A DNA stretch of 64,000 nucleotides, taken from positions 48,021-112,020 of the forward strand of contig NZ_JABUHN010000011.1 in NCBI RefSeq assembly GCF_013328815.1, read 5' to 3'. This DNA is from Tabrizicola fusiformis (GTDB lineage Bacteria; Pseudomonadota; Alphaproteobacteria; Rhodobacterales; Rhodobacteraceae). The notes beneath the pieces were generated by a model. It was not told the origin of the DNA. It searched no databases and saw nothing but the letters and a program-made list of their open reading frames with translations. Both the position numbers and the translations under genes were made by a program. Shown piece by piece: positions 8,093 through 16,295 of this stretch (position 1 is its first letter; every line of letters starts with the position of its first letter).

Positions 8093-8745
8093 GTGCCCGT
8101 ATCCCACGCCTTCCTGTTATCCTTCTTTGGCGGCCCTTCCCGGTCAGAGTGACGGTCTTGGGCAGGATCGGAAAATCCGTCCTCGTGGCCGCGGTGTGGA
8201 TCGGCCTTGCAGGGTTTGCTTGGGCGCATTCGTTCACCGTGAGCCTTCTGGTCGTCGGCGAGAACGTCGAGGAAAACCTTGCAGAGGCCGTCCGCGGTTT
8301 CCTGCTGGCAGCGGACGAACGGGACGGGCACGCCAACGAAACGTCCGACGGGCATCTCGGCGGGGTTGATGTGCAGATCTTGCCGCTTCCACGAGATGCA
8401 GCCGGGCTGGTCGAAGGCCTGTTCGGCACGCCCGACGAGCCGACCGATGTCGTGATTGTCCTTGGCCTCGAACCTTTGGCCAGCGATGCCGCGCGTGCGT
8501 ATCGGTCGGCAACTACGGTCTTGCAGCAGGCCGTTCCGCCGGACGGGTGGGACAGTGACGACGGAACCGACAGTTTCGTGTCGCGCTATCGGGTCGCTTA
8601 TGGCGCGACGCCTGGTGTGATGGCGGCAACGGGGTATCATGCGGCTCGCAGGCTCGACGTCGCGATCAGACCTCTGGACGGTGTGGTCCCGCAAGACGCG
8701 CTGGAAGACGGCTGGCGATCAACCGCCTCCGGTCTGCCCTGGTGA
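8089..8745 (+). CDS. Periplasmic protein resembling a shortened ABC substrate-binding fold
   Basis: A 218-residue protein whose hydrophobic segment (VLVAAVWIGLAGFAWA) lies after a 25-30 residue N-region. The body has features of type I periplasmic-binding proteins (a start like SFTVSLLVVG with a later EAVRGFLLAADE helix, and a C-terminal RYRVAYGATPGVMAATGYHAAR helix) but is far shorter than the usual 350-400 residues. It probably has one lobe or is a degenerate member. It is translationally coupled to the DsbA-like gene (ATGA). Function is unknown. Confidence 0.55.
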   Translation: MSARIPRLPVILLWRPFPVRVTVLGRIGKSVLVAAVWIGLAGFAWAHSFTVSLLVVGENVEENLAEAVRGFLLAADERDGHANETSDGHLGGVDVQILPLPRDAAGLVEGLFGTPDEPTDVVIVLGLEPLASDAARAYRSATTVLQQAVPPDGWDSDDGTDSFVSRYRVAYGATPGVMAATGYHAARRLDVAIRPLDGVVPQDALEDGWRSTASGLPW

Positions 8746-8757
8746 CCAAAGCACCAA

Positions 8758-8781
8758 CAGTGCCAGGCGTCATTGGCACTG
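8758..8781. terminator. Hairpin between convergent genes
   Basis: CAGTGCCA (8758-8765) pairs perfectly with TGGCACTG (8774-8781) across an 8-nt loop. It lies between the stops of convergent genes. No T-run follows on either strand, so intrinsic termination is uncertain. Confidence 0.35.
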
Positions 8782-8807
8782 GACAGACCTCAACCGGCTG
8801 ATCGAGA

Positions 8808-9275
8808 TCAGGCTGCGGCGTAGCTCGTGAAGACACTGCCGCTGCCGTCCGTGCCGACGAGGATGACGTCATAGGCCTCGCGCTCGGTCTCGGGGCCCAT
8901 GCCCGGCGACCCGTAGGGCATTCTGGGAACGGAGAGGCCGACGGCAGCAGGGCGTTCAGCCAAAAGCCGCCGGATGTCGGCAGCGGGCACATGCCCCTCG
9001 ACCGTGTAGTCGCCGATGGTGGCGGTGTGGCATGAGGCGAGGGTCTCGGGAATGCCGCGCTCGCGCTTGAACGCCTCAAGCTCCTCGATGCTGCGTTCCT
9101 CGAAGGTCACGCGAAAGCCGCTGTCGCGTAGATGTCCGATCCACCCGTTGCAGCAAGGGCAGCCTGGATCCTTGACGACGTGGATGCTTTCGTCACCCCC
9201 GGCAAGGGCCGGGGTTGCCGCAATTGCGGCCAGCCAAGGAACAGCGGCGAGAACCGTGCGCCGGGACAATGTCAT
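8808..9275 (-). CDS. DUF411 metal-binding protein, copy 1
   Basis: A 155-residue secreted DUF411 protein with a Tat-like leader (MTLSRRTVLAAVPWLAAIAA). The conserved features are the CxxC-type site GCPCCNGW, a later Cys-His (ASCHTA), the segment EGHVPAADIRRLLAERP and the end MPYGSPGM. DUF411 proteins are commonly found with copper-resistance genes and are thought to bind metal through the Cys cluster; the exact role is unknown. A second copy lies at 12718-13194, with nearly identical conserved blocks but different leaders. Divergent or duplicated retention suggests dosage or specialisation. Confidence 0.85.
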   Translation of the reverse strand: MTLSRRTVLAAVPWLAAIAATPALAGGDESIHVVKDPGCPCCNGWIGHLRDSGFRVTFEERSIEELEAFKRERGIPETLASCHTATIGDYTVEGHVPAADIRRLLAERPAAVGLSVPRMPYGSPGMGPETEREAYDVILVGTDGSGSVFTSYAAA

Positions 9276-9373
9276 GATGTCGGCCTTTCAATGAGACTCT
9301 TCTGCAACCATAGCTCCGGGCGCATGAATTCGCGAGCAAAGTCTGGTGAACCCGGCCACCGATCACTGAAATG

Positions 9374-9985
9374 CTACTCTAGCCGCGGATCCCCGGCCTG
9401 GACCAGCAGAACGCCATGGTTCTCGTCGGCGTCATCGTCGGTGATTGTCCGTGTGGCGACGCCAGGCAACTCGGCAAACGCCTGCATCATCCGCTTCGGA
9501 TACCAGGTCATCGGCAGACTTTCAAAACCGGGCACGCCGTCGAGCACCCGCGACAGCGCGATGGTGCAGTTCGCCTTCGGCACCGCGCCATAGGCCATCG
9601 CCCGCTGCATGATCAGTGCCGCGACCTCGGGCGAAACCTCGACGGTCTGTTCAACCACGTCGTAGGTCTCGCGGGCGTGGTAGTCGATGTAGAAATCCAC
9701 CATCTTCGGGGTGATCCCGTAGTGTACGTCGTTGCGTTCGGGCAGCCGGGGATGCCGCCAGGTGCCAGCCGGATCGAACAGCACGCGCTGCGATCCGTTG
9801 ATCAGCAGGCCCGCATGAGCACCCGCTCCGCTGCGTGTCGAGAGTACCGTGTAGAGCGTGACCGAGGTCGGGCCGGGATGTTCGTAGCGCGCGGCGGCCA
9901 CGGCCTCATCGGGTGCCCAGATCGGCTCGGCGCCGCAGGACGCCAGGCCAAGGATTGCCGCAAGGGCGAGGAGAAGCTTTTTCAT
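9374..9985 (-). CDS. Lipoprotein of unknown function
   Basis: A 203-residue protein with a lipoprotein signal (MKKLLLALAAILGLASCG; lipobox LASC). The mature domain contains SGAGAHAGLLINGSQRVLFDP and a Cys in the segment PKANCTIALSRVL, reminiscent of a papain-like/NlpC-type layout, but I cannot confirm a catalytic triad. Proteins of this type are frequent in Rhodobacterales. It lies alone between the DUF411 gene and the small secreted protein gene, read toward the former. The start is set by the signal peptide. Confidence 0.6.
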   Translation of the reverse strand: MKKLLLALAAILGLASCGAEPIWAPDEAVAAARYEHPGPTSVTLYTVLSTRSGAGAHAGLLINGSQRVLFDPAGTWRHPRLPERNDVHYGITPKMVDFYIDYHARETYDVVEQTVEVSPEVAALIMQRAMAYGAVPKANCTIALSRVLDGVPGFESLPMTWYPKRMMQAFAELPGVATRTITDDDADENHGVLLVQAGDPRLE

Positions 9986-10173
9986 CGAGTCGCTGTCCCG
10001 CGTTTTCTTGCAGGTTCCGCGCAATTGCGATGGATACCAGTAAACTCTGCGACAGTGCGACGGAGGATTTGGAAACGCGGCATTGATGCCGCAGACATTC
10101 GAGGCCGGGTGCCGATCAGGGACACCGAACTGTCAGATGACGGGAGCAGCCAATCCTGATAGATACATAAATC

Positions 10174-10530
10174 ATGGCTTTGTCGTCGTTTCGCATGCGT
10201 GTCCTGATCCTCGCCGCATATCTGGTCGCGGCGATCCTGCCCGTACTGGCACTGGGCGAAGGACGGCAGCAGTTCCAGGACGACCATGCACAGATGATGG
10301 CCATGGCCGGTCATCTTGCGCAGATGCCGGGGATGGGCGGTGCGGACGACGTGACCCAACAGTTGCTCTGTCAGCAACACTGCATGTTCGCCGCCGCGGC
10401 CTTTCCTGCGCCGGACCGGGTTCCGGAAACTGTCGCGCGGTCTTCCGATGGTGAGGTTGGTATCGTCATGCTTCCCACCTCGCTGGCCATTCCGCCCCCG
10501 GGGCGGCCTCCCAAGATCGCCGTGATCTGA
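10174..10530 (+). CDS. Small secreted protein, copper-island family
   Basis: A 118-residue protein with a signal peptide (MRVLILAAYLVAAILPVLA, preceded by seven residues), a Met/His-rich stretch (DDHAQMMAMAGHLAQMPGM), a Cys pair in LLCQQHCMF, a hydrophobic-to-polar linker and the C-terminal PPPGRPPK. The architecture matches the proteins at 1-294, 1040 and 28429. It lies 66 bp before the multicopper oxidase gene and is probably co-transcribed with it. The Met/His and Cys clusters make periplasmic copper binding plausible but unproven. Confidence 0.6.
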   Translation: MALSSFRMRVLILAAYLVAAILPVLALGEGRQQFQDDHAQMMAMAGHLAQMPGMGGADDVTQQLLCQQHCMFAAAAFPAPDRVPETVARSSDGEVGIVMLPTSLAIPPPGRPPKIAVI

Positions 10531-10596
10531 GCCTACGGTTCTGGCATTCGCCGGGGACCATTTGTCCAATTCACGACACGATACAGGAGAATTCGC

Positions 10597-12072
10597 ATGT
10601 CGCCCCTTTCTCGCCGCGGCTTTCTGGCCGCTTCTGCGGCCACGGCCGCTTCACTGGTGCTTCCCGCACGGGTCTGGGCCCAGTCCGGCCGAATGTCGCT
10701 GACCGCCACCACCCGCACCATCGACGTGCGGGGGAGAGCCGCAACCGTCTGGGGGCTTCTGGACGGCGCTGGCCGGTCCGGCCTTGTCCTCGATCCGGGC
10801 CAGGCTTTCGCCGTCGATCTGACAAACACGCTTGGCGAGGCGACGATCATCCACTGGCACGGGCAGATTCCGCCGAACGCGCAGGACGGCGTCCCCGACC
10901 TGCCGATGCCGGTCCTTCAACCCGGCGAAACCCGGGCCTACGATTTCGCGGCGCGACCGGGCACGCACTGGATGCATGCCCACATCCCGGCGCATGAGAT
11001 GATGCTGCTTGCAGCACCTCTGGTCGTGCGGCGTCCCGAGGACGTTGCTGCCGACCGGCAGGAGGTGACGCTGTTCCTGCACGACTTCGCGTTCAAACCG
11101 CCCGCCGAGGTCCTGGCAGAGATCACCGGCGGTGCATCCATGGCCGGAATGGACCACGGCCAGATGGGGCAGGGCGGCATGGACCATTCCGGAATGGACA
11201 TGGGTGCGATGGGTCAGGGGGACATGATGGCGATGCCGGGCATGGACGGCATGGCGATGGACCTGAACGACTACAACTTCGACGCCTATCTCGCCAACGA
11301 CCGCACACTGGACGACCCCGAAGTGGTTCAGATCGACAAGGGCGGGCGGGTCCTTGTCCGTATCATCAACGCTGCGGCGGCGACGGTTTTCTGGATCGAT
11401 ACCGGCATCCTGCCGGGGCGGCTGGTAGCGGTCGATGGCGAGCCAGTGCAGCCCCTGCCCGGCAGCCGCTTTGGCGTCGCAATGGGCCAGCGGCTGGACG
11501 TCGAACTGGATGTGCCGAGTGATGGCGGGGCCTTCCCGATCCTTGCCCTGCGCGAAGGTGCCAAGGAAAGGACGGGTGTCATCCTTGCCACGCCGGGCGC
11601 GGCGGTGACCAGGATCGCCGAGATGTCGGAGGCCGACCATCCCGCCTTCAGCGGCGATCTGGCGCAGGAGGCCGCCCTGCGCGCCGTCACCCCGTTGCCC
11701 GAACGCGCGCCAGCCTCGCAGCCGATGCTGATGTTGGGCGGCTCAATGATGCCCTATATTTGGACGATCAACGGGCAGACCTGGGGCACCCACGTTCCCG
11801 TCACGGCGAAGACCGGCGACCGGGTCGAGATCATGTTTCACAACATGTCGATGATGGCGCATCCGATGCACCTGCACGGCCACGCCTTCCAGGTGGTGGG
11901 TATCGGCATGGACCGGATCGCGGGGGCGGTGCGCGACACGGTGCATGTGCCGCCGATGGGCATGGTGACGGTTGCGGTGGACGCGGGCGAGGTGGCGCGG
12001 TGGATGCTGCACTGCCACCACATGCCGCATCTCTCGACCGGCATGATGACCGAGTTCGCGGTGTCGGCCTGA
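10597..12072 (+). CDS. Multicopper oxidase with Met-rich insert (copper resistance type)
   Basis: A 491-residue periplasmic oxidase with a Tat leader (SRRGFLAASAATAASLV). All copper ligand motifs are present: HWHG (H86, H88), HWMHAH (from H124), HPMHLHGH (from H422) and HCHHMPH (H472, C473). Residues about 184-228 form a Met/His/Asp-rich insert with repeated MDH and GMD units, as in CueO/CopA, which binds Cu(I) and feeds it to the T1 site. It would oxidise Cu(I) in the periplasm. An AGGAGA sequence precedes the ATG. A strong hairpin follows the stop. Confidence 0.93.
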   Translation: MSPLSRRGFLAASAATAASLVLPARVWAQSGRMSLTATTRTIDVRGRAATVWGLLDGAGRSGLVLDPGQAFAVDLTNTLGEATIIHWHGQIPPNAQDGVPDLPMPVLQPGETRAYDFAARPGTHWMHAHIPAHEMMLLAAPLVVRRPEDVAADRQEVTLFLHDFAFKPPAEVLAEITGGASMAGMDHGQMGQGGMDHSGMDMGAMGQGDMMAMPGMDGMAMDLNDYNFDAYLANDRTLDDPEVVQIDKGGRVLVRIINAAAATVFWIDTGILPGRLVAVDGEPVQPLPGSRFGVAMGQRLDVELDVPSDGGAFPILALREGAKERTGVILATPGAAVTRIAEMSEADHPAFSGDLAQEAALRAVTPLPERAPASQPMLMLGGSMMPYIWTINGQTWGTHVPVTAKTGDRVEIMFHNMSMMAHPMHLHGHAFQVVGIGMDRIAGAVRDTVHVPPMGMVTVAVDAGEVARWMLHCHHMPHLSTGMMTEFAVSA

Positions 12073-12077
12073 CGCAC

Positions 12078-12110
12078 GCCCGGACCCGCAGCCTGTATGC
12101 GGGTCCGGGC
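12078..12110 (+). terminator. Strong hairpin after the multicopper oxidase gene
   Basis: GCCCGGACCCGC (12078-12089) pairs perfectly with GCGGGTCCGGGC (12099-12110) over a 9-nt loop and is followed by CCCTTTCCC. The stem is very stable but the T-run is poor, so it may attenuate rather than end transcription before the TlpA-like gene 24 bp later. Confidence 0.6.
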
Positions 12111-12133
12111 CCTTTCCCGGAGAGAGCGGACCC

Positions 12134-12655
12134 ATGCCAACACTTATCGGCCGCCGTGCCGTCCTTGGTGCACTCGCCGCGCCCTTCCTTGCAGGGTCTG
12201 CCGAGGCTCGCCCACCCTTCCGGCTGCTCAAGGATCCGCAACCGCTGCTGTCTCCGCCGATCCTTGACGAAGCTGGCACTACGCGGAAACTCGACGACTT
12301 CGCCGGCCGGGTGATGCTCTTGAACATCTGGGCGACCTGGTGCCCGCCCTGCAGGGAAGAAATGCCGACACTTGACCGGCTCCAGTCCCGGCTGGGCGGT
12401 GCGGATTTCGCGGTGCTGCCGCTGTGCATCGACGACGCGGGGATCGGCAGGGGGCGACGCTTCTACGACGAGATCGGCATCGTCGATCTGCCGCTCTATT
12501 GGGCCGAAGCCCTTCGGGTTCAGCTAGCCCTTGCCTTCATCGGCCTGCCGACAACCCTTCTGATCGACCGGCAGACCCGGGAGATCGGACGCCTTCAAGG
12601 TCCGTACGCATGGGACAGCGAGGACGCCGTTGACCAGATCGTCGGTGCCCTCTGA
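12134..12655 (+). CDS. TlpA/ResA-like thioredoxin
   Basis: A 173-residue exported thioredoxin-fold protein with a Tat-like leader (GRRAVLGALAAPFLAGSAEA) and the active site W-C70-P-P-C73 in NIWATWCPPCREEMPTLDRL, typical of TlpA/ResA proteins that reduce periplasmic thiols, for example in cytochrome c or copper-site assembly. The cis-Pro region is GLPTTLLID. It follows the multicopper oxidase, which suggests a role in keeping Cys of copper proteins reduced. The SD sequence is GGAGAGAG. Confidence 0.9.
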   Translation: MPTLIGRRAVLGALAAPFLAGSAEARPPFRLLKDPQPLLSPPILDEAGTTRKLDDFAGRVMLLNIWATWCPPCREEMPTLDRLQSRLGGADFAVLPLCIDDAGIGRGRRFYDEIGIVDLPLYWAEALRVQLALAFIGLPTTLLIDRQTREIGRLQGPYAWDSEDAVDQIVGAL

Positions 12656-12717
12656 GGGATAAGTCGGTGTTGGTCGAAGACCGTCTGCCAAAGATCGGAC
12701 CCCGGGCGGATGTGATT

Positions 12718-13194
12718 TCAGGCCGCAGGATAGCTGGTGAAAATCTCCAGTTCTCCATCGCGCCGGATCAGCAGCACGTCGTAGGCATCGCGGCTGTCCT
12801 CGGACCCCATCCCGGGCGAGCCGTAGGGCATGTCGGGCACCGCAAGTCCGACCGCATCGGGGCGTTCGGCCAGCAGCCGCCGGATGTCTGCAGCAGGAAC
12901 ATGGCCTTCAAGCGCATAGCCGTCGACCACACCCGTATGGCAGGAGAAGGCCTTCGCCGGGACGCCTTGGTCCATCTTGAAGCGGATCAGCAGCGTTCCC
13001 ATCGACACTTCGTCCGTCACGGTGAAGCCTTGCGCGCGCAGGTAATCGACCCAGGCTTCGCAGCATTCACAGCCGCGTCCCTTGACGACATGGATCGGTG
13101 GTTCCGCTTGCGACCAGGCGGCACGCCCTTGGAGCGCGACGCCCGCCGCTGCCGCAAGCATCAGGTTGCGGCGTCCGATGTGGTGTCCGCTCAT
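12718..13194 (-). CDS. DUF411 metal-binding protein, copy 2
   Basis: A 158-residue DUF411 protein paralogous to the one at 8808-9275. It has a Tat-like leader (RRNLMLAAAAGVAL), the site GCECCEAW, the second Cys-His (SCHTG), EGHVPAADIRRLLAERP and MPYGSPGM. Its ATG overlaps the stop of the M23-type gene upstream by 4 bp, so it is translated from the same minus-strand transcript that contains the two SCO and PCuAC genes. That context supports a role in copper delivery or sequestration. Confidence 0.85.
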   Translation of the reverse strand: MSGHHIGRRNLMLAAAAGVALQGRAAWSQAEPPIHVVKGRGCECCEAWVDYLRAQGFTVTDEVSMGTLLIRFKMDQGVPAKAFSCHTGVVDGYALEGHVPAADIRRLLAERPDAVGLAVPDMPYGSPGMGSEDSRDAYDVLLIRRDGELEIFTSYPAA

Positions 13195-14354
13195 CCCTGA
13201 TCCCCTTCAACCAAAGCTGCAAAGCCCGTCTCGCGGCGCCAGGTCGCCAGCGCATCAAGATCCTGCGCCGAAGCAATCTCGCGTTCCGGCAGTGCTTCGC
13301 GGTCCGTCGGATCGACCGGCCGACCGTCAACGCGCACCTCGTAGTGCAGGTTCGGGCCGCTGACGAGGCCCGTCGCGCCAACGGCACCGATGCTGTCACC
13401 GGCCTTGACCCGCGTGCCTTCCCGCACATCTTCGGCAATCTCGGACAGATGGGCATAGCGTGTCACAACCCCGCCGCCGTGGTCGATGTCGATGGTCAGG
13501 CCATAGCCCCGGATCGTACCGGCAAAGACGACGCGCCCTGCGCCGGTGGCCGAGACTTCGGTTCCGACCGGAGCGGCATAGTCGATCCCGGTATGCATCC
13601 GCACGCCCCCAAGAACAGGGTGGTTGCGTCGCCCGAAGACGGAAGACAGCCGGGCACCGAGGATCGGCGCGGCGGACCGCTGCACGGCTTCCCCGTCCTC
13701 GAACACGATGACGGGACCTGCTGCATCCGTGGCGACGAGTTCAAGTACCCGGTCTGCAAGTTCCAGTCGCGCATAGTTCAGCCGTGGCTCGCCCGCGATG
13801 CTGCCGTCAGGAAGCTGGTCTTCCTGCCAGACCAGTGCAAAAGTTTCGCCGCCCTGCAAGTCGCGCCGGAAGTCGACCTGGCCCGCGAGGAGCGCAGTCA
13901 GGTCCACGGCGAAGCGTTCCGGCGCGTTGCGCGCAACGAGGGCTTCGTAAAGCGTGCCGTCAAGCACAAGCGTTTCCCGCCGGTCCGTTTCACGGATTGG
14001 CGGATCAAGCCGCGCGGCTCCAACGGGGCCGTCGAAGGTCAGCACAATCTCGACGCCATCTTCCACGAAGAGCGACATGCGTGTCAGGCTCGCCGGATCG
14101 CCCGATGTGGCCGTCCACTCGATGCGATGGCCTGGCCGCAGGTCGGTGAGGTCGTAAACCCCCGCGAGAGCCAAGGCGGCCTCTGCCCGGATCCCGGCAG
14201 GGACACCCGCATGACCGAGCACACTGTCGAGCGTGTCGCCGGAGGCAATCGTCGCTTCGAACACGGCGGGAAGATGCGCGGTCGGCGTGTCGGCTGCAGC
14301 CTGCAACGGCACGAGGGAGGCGGCGGCAAGGACTATGAGGGCAGAGCGGATCAT
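13191..14354 (-). CDS. M23-family (LytM-type) peptidoglycan protein
   Basis: A 387-residue secreted protein with a signal peptide (MIRSALIVLAAASLVPLQAAA), an N-terminal OapA/LysM-like region (ASGDTLDSVLGHAGVPAGI) and a C-terminal LytM domain. Zinc-ligand motifs are present (HTGIDYAAP for HxxxD and the His in LHYEV), as is YAHLS. The first His of the usual HxH pair is Asn here (GPNLHYEV), so one catalytic His is missing; the enzyme may be weak or act as an activator, as EnvC/NlpD-type proteins do. The ATG at 14354 is chosen to open the signal peptide. It lies between the SCO and DUF411 genes. Confidence 0.85.
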   Translation of the reverse strand: MIRSALIVLAAASLVPLQAAADTPTAHLPAVFEATIASGDTLDSVLGHAGVPAGIRAEAALALAGVYDLTDLRPGHRIEWTATSGDPASLTRMSLFVEDGVEIVLTFDGPVGAARLDPPIRETDRRETLVLDGTLYEALVARNAPERFAVDLTALLAGQVDFRRDLQGGETFALVWQEDQLPDGSIAGEPRLNYARLELADRVLELVATDAAGPVIVFEDGEAVQRSAAPILGARLSSVFGRRNHPVLGGVRMHTGIDYAAPVGTEVSATGAGRVVFAGTIRGYGLTIDIDHGGGVVTRYAHLSEIAEDVREGTRVKAGDSIGAVGATGLVSGPNLHYEVRVDGRPVDPTDREALPEREIASAQDLDALATWRRETGFAALVEGDQG

Positions 14355-14370
14355 CTGGCAGAATGACCTT

Positions 14371-14973
14371 TCAACTGAGGGTTCGGCGGATCTTCGGAAC
14401 GGCAAAGCGCCGGTCCTCGTGGAAGTCGATGATGCTGGCAAAGCGTCCGTCCGGGTGGAACAGGAACACACCGGCGGTGTGGTCCATCGTGTAGTCACCA
14501 TCGTCCCGCGGCACGCGCGCGTATTTCACCCGGAAATCGGCGGCAGCTTTCTCGACCTGTTCGGCGGACCCTGTCAACCCGATGATGCGCGGATCGAAGT
14601 TGCTCACGTAGTCGGCGAGGGCCTCCGGCGTATCGCGGTCGGGGTCGACCGTGATCAGGGCCACGACCAGCCGGTCGGCGTCGGGCCCCAGTTCCTCAAG
14701 CCAGAGCGAGATGTCGCTTAGTGTCGTCGGACAGACATCCGGGCACCAAGTGAAGCCGAAGAAGGCCATGACCGGGCGACCGACCCAGTCCAAAGGCCTG
14801 ACGGGTTGTCCGCGGTGGTCAGTGAGATCCCAGTCCATGTCACCGACAGGCAGGGGCAACAAGGCGTTCCCGCGCTGCCGGTCACGTGTCCGCCACGCGC
14901 CAACCCCCAGCATGAAGGCGACAGCCGCGCCTGTGGCCCCCAGGCCTAGGATCACTGCCCGGCGTCGCTGCAA
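14371..14973 (-). CDS. SCO1/SenC copper chaperone, copy 1
   Basis: A 200-residue membrane-anchored SCO protein. It has an N-terminal helix (AVILGLGATGAAVAFMLGVG), a thioredoxin-like domain with C77-P-D-V-C81-P and the distal copper ligand H165 in YTMDHTAGVFLF. SCO proteins bind Cu through the two Cys and this His and help build the CuA site of cytochrome oxidase or defend against copper and thiol stress. It overlaps the upstream PCuAC gene by 22 bp. No oxidase genes are nearby, so a resistance role is likelier. Confidence 0.92.
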   Translation of the reverse strand: MQRRRAVILGLGATGAAVAFMLGVGAWRTRDRQRGNALLPLPVGDMDWDLTDHRGQPVRPLDWVGRPVMAFFGFTWCPDVCPTTLSDISLWLEELGPDADRLVVALITVDPDRDTPEALADYVSNFDPRIIGLTGSAEQVEKAAADFRVKYARVPRDDGDYTMDHTAGVFLFHPDGRFASIIDFHEDRRFAVPKIRRTLS

Positions 14974-15425
14974 TCCGGACCCTCCGCGCGCAGGGACAGC
15001 ACGTCGGCATCGACCGTCACGTCGCCCGCATTCTCGAAGGTCAGGGTGACGGGGAACCGGTCACCCTCCTTCAGCGCTGTGGCCAGACCCATCAGCATGC
15101 CGTGGTAGGCGCCGGGGGACAGCGCCACGGTCTCGCCCGCCGGAACCGGGATCGACATCGCGTGCGGCATTGAAGCGATGCCGTCGGTGACGACGGTCTC
15201 GTGAAGCATCGGCATGGTCGCGGCCGGCGTCGTGATGCCGATAAGGGCGTCGTCTGTGCTACCTCCGTTCGTGATCTCGACATAGAACACCGCCGGGCGA
15301 TCCGCGCCAATGGTCGCCTTGGACCAGGCGTGTTCTATGGTGAGGTCGCCGACCGTAAACGTCCCGCAGGCGAAGGCGGCAGGGGCGGCGAGGAGCAGGG
15401 CCGTGGAAAGGAACAATGATTTCAT
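14952..15425 (-). CDS. PCuAC periplasmic copper chaperone
   Basis: A 157-residue secreted protein with signal peptide MKSLFLSTALLLAAPAAFA. It carries the complete H-x10-M-x21-H-x-M copper motif: H75, M86, H108 and M110. PCuAC binds Cu(I) and passes it to the CuA site together with SCO proteins, and it is flanked here by two SCO genes. The gene overlaps the downstream SCO gene and starts 3 bp after the stop of the upstream one, a tight SCO-PCuAC-SCO unit. An additional Cys appears near the mature N-terminus (FACGTF). Confidence 0.93.
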   Translation of the reverse strand: MKSLFLSTALLLAAPAAFACGTFTVGDLTIEHAWSKATIGADRPAVFYVEITNGGSTDDALIGITTPAATMPMLHETVVTDGIASMPHAMSIPVPAGETVALSPGAYHGMLMGLATALKEGDRFPVTLTFENAGDVTVDADVLSLRAEGPDCSDAGQ

Positions 15426-15428
15426 TTG

Positions 15429-16019
15429 TCAGAATCTCGATCTGAGGTCGGAAAGGATTTCGGCGGCTGGCGTGCCGTAGGCGAACTGCCTCAGCCATAC
15501 GCCGTCAGGGCCGATCAGGAACAGGCCGGGACTGTGCGACATGGTGTAGCCGTCCGCGACCGCTGCGTCGGCCTCACGGGCGAAGTAGATCTTGAAGCTC
15601 TCGGCCGCAGCCTCCGTGTCCGCATCAGTGCCCGCAAGCCCGAGGATCGCCGGGTGAAACGCCTCGGTATACTCCCGAAGGCCGAGCCGCCGGTCCCGCA
15701 CCGGGTCGATGGAAACGAAGATGGGCTGCACCTTCGCCGCATCTGGCCCGAGATCGTCCATCACCTGCGCGACCTCGGATAGGGTGGTGGGGCACACGTC
15801 CGGGCAATTGGTGAAGCCGAAGAAGACCAGCAGGAACTTGCCACGAAACTCTTCCGATGTCCGCTGCGTCCCCTCGCTGTCCGCAAGCGAGAAGGACGGG
15901 GAAAAGGCCGCGTCCGCAACGTCTTGCATCCCGGCAGATGACCAGCGCAGCGCGAAGAACGCCACGGTCGCCACAATGGCTGCGGTCCAGAGGATGATTT
16001 GCAGATTCCGAAGGCGCAT
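15429..16019 (-). CDS. SCO1/SenC copper chaperone, copy 2
   Basis: A 196-residue SCO protein with an N-terminal membrane helix (IILWTAAIVATVAFFAL), C72-P-D-V-C76-P and H162 in YTMSHSPGLFLI. It is the first gene of the minus-strand unit that continues with PCuAC, SCO copy 1, the M23-type gene and DUF411 copy 2. The promoter at 16047-16077 has the 19-bp spacer of MerR-controlled genes, so the whole unit is probably metal-induced. The two SCO copies differ in sequence apart from the core, so they may have different targets. Confidence 0.92.
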   Translation of the reverse strand: MRLRNLQIILWTAAIVATVAFFALRWSSAGMQDVADAAFSPSFSLADSEGTQRTSEEFRGKFLLVFFGFTNCPDVCPTTLSEVAQVMDDLGPDAAKVQPIFVSIDPVRDRRLGLREYTEAFHPAILGLAGTDADTEAAAESFKIYFAREADAAVADGYTMSHSPGLFLIGPDGVWLRQFAYGTPAAEILSDLRSRF

Positions 16020-16046
16020 TCAGAAGTCCCAAGCTTTGTAGTAGGC

Positions 16047-16077
16047 GGTCTAGAACCTTGAGCAACTAGAGGTTCAA
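16047..16077 (-). promoter_or_regulatory. MerR-type promoter with 19-bp spacer upstream of SCO operon
   Basis: On the minus strand TTGAAC (16077-16072) and TAGACC (16052-16047) are 19 bp apart, with the spacer CTCTAGTTGCTCAAGGTTC. The outer dyad ACCT...AGGT spans the spacer, and its first half CTCTAGTTGCT is identical to the first half of the ATPase promoter at 26672. Confidence 0.65.
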
Positions 16078-16118
16078 GTCGCAACCATCCCGTCCACATC
16101 CGGCAGGCGGGCTTTCGC

Positions 16119-16295
16119 CTATCCATGCGGGACCAGAAAACGCGCCAGCGCGATACCGATAAGCACGCCGACGAGGCCGAAGGCAATCCCATAGCCGACT
16201 CCGTACTGCAGACAGTCGAGCCGCTTGCCTCCGCGCCTTCGGGCGACAAGCACCCCCCAGACGAAGCCCGCGAGGGCGAAGACGGGTCCAATCAT
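16119..16295 (-). CDS. Small two-helix membrane protein linked to lnt
   Basis: A 58-residue protein with a first hydrophobic helix (MIGPVFALAGFVWGVLVA), a basic turn (RRRGGKR) and a second helix (GYGIAFGLVGVLIGIALA). Its ATG overlaps the lnt stop (ATGA), a clear sign of translation coupling. Small proteins of this pattern with a RRGG turn are, as I recall, frequent in Rhodobacterales. No function is known; it may be an accessory of Lnt or simply travel with it. Confidence 0.7.
   Translation of the reverse strand: MIGPVFALAGFVWGVLVARRRGGKRLDCLQYGVGYGIAFGLVGVLIGIALARFLVPHG

Noticed and set aside
10597..12072. Copper-containing nitrite reductase
   Set aside because: The oxidase has HCHHMPH with all multicopper sites and a CueO-like Met-rich insert; nitrite reductase would have two domains and no trinuclear C-terminal motif.
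13098..14366. 422-codon plus-strand frame opposite the M23-type gene
   Set aside because: It is antisense to a gene with clear LytM motifs, is Arg/Pro/Ala-rich and matches nothing. Long antisense frames are expected at this GC content.
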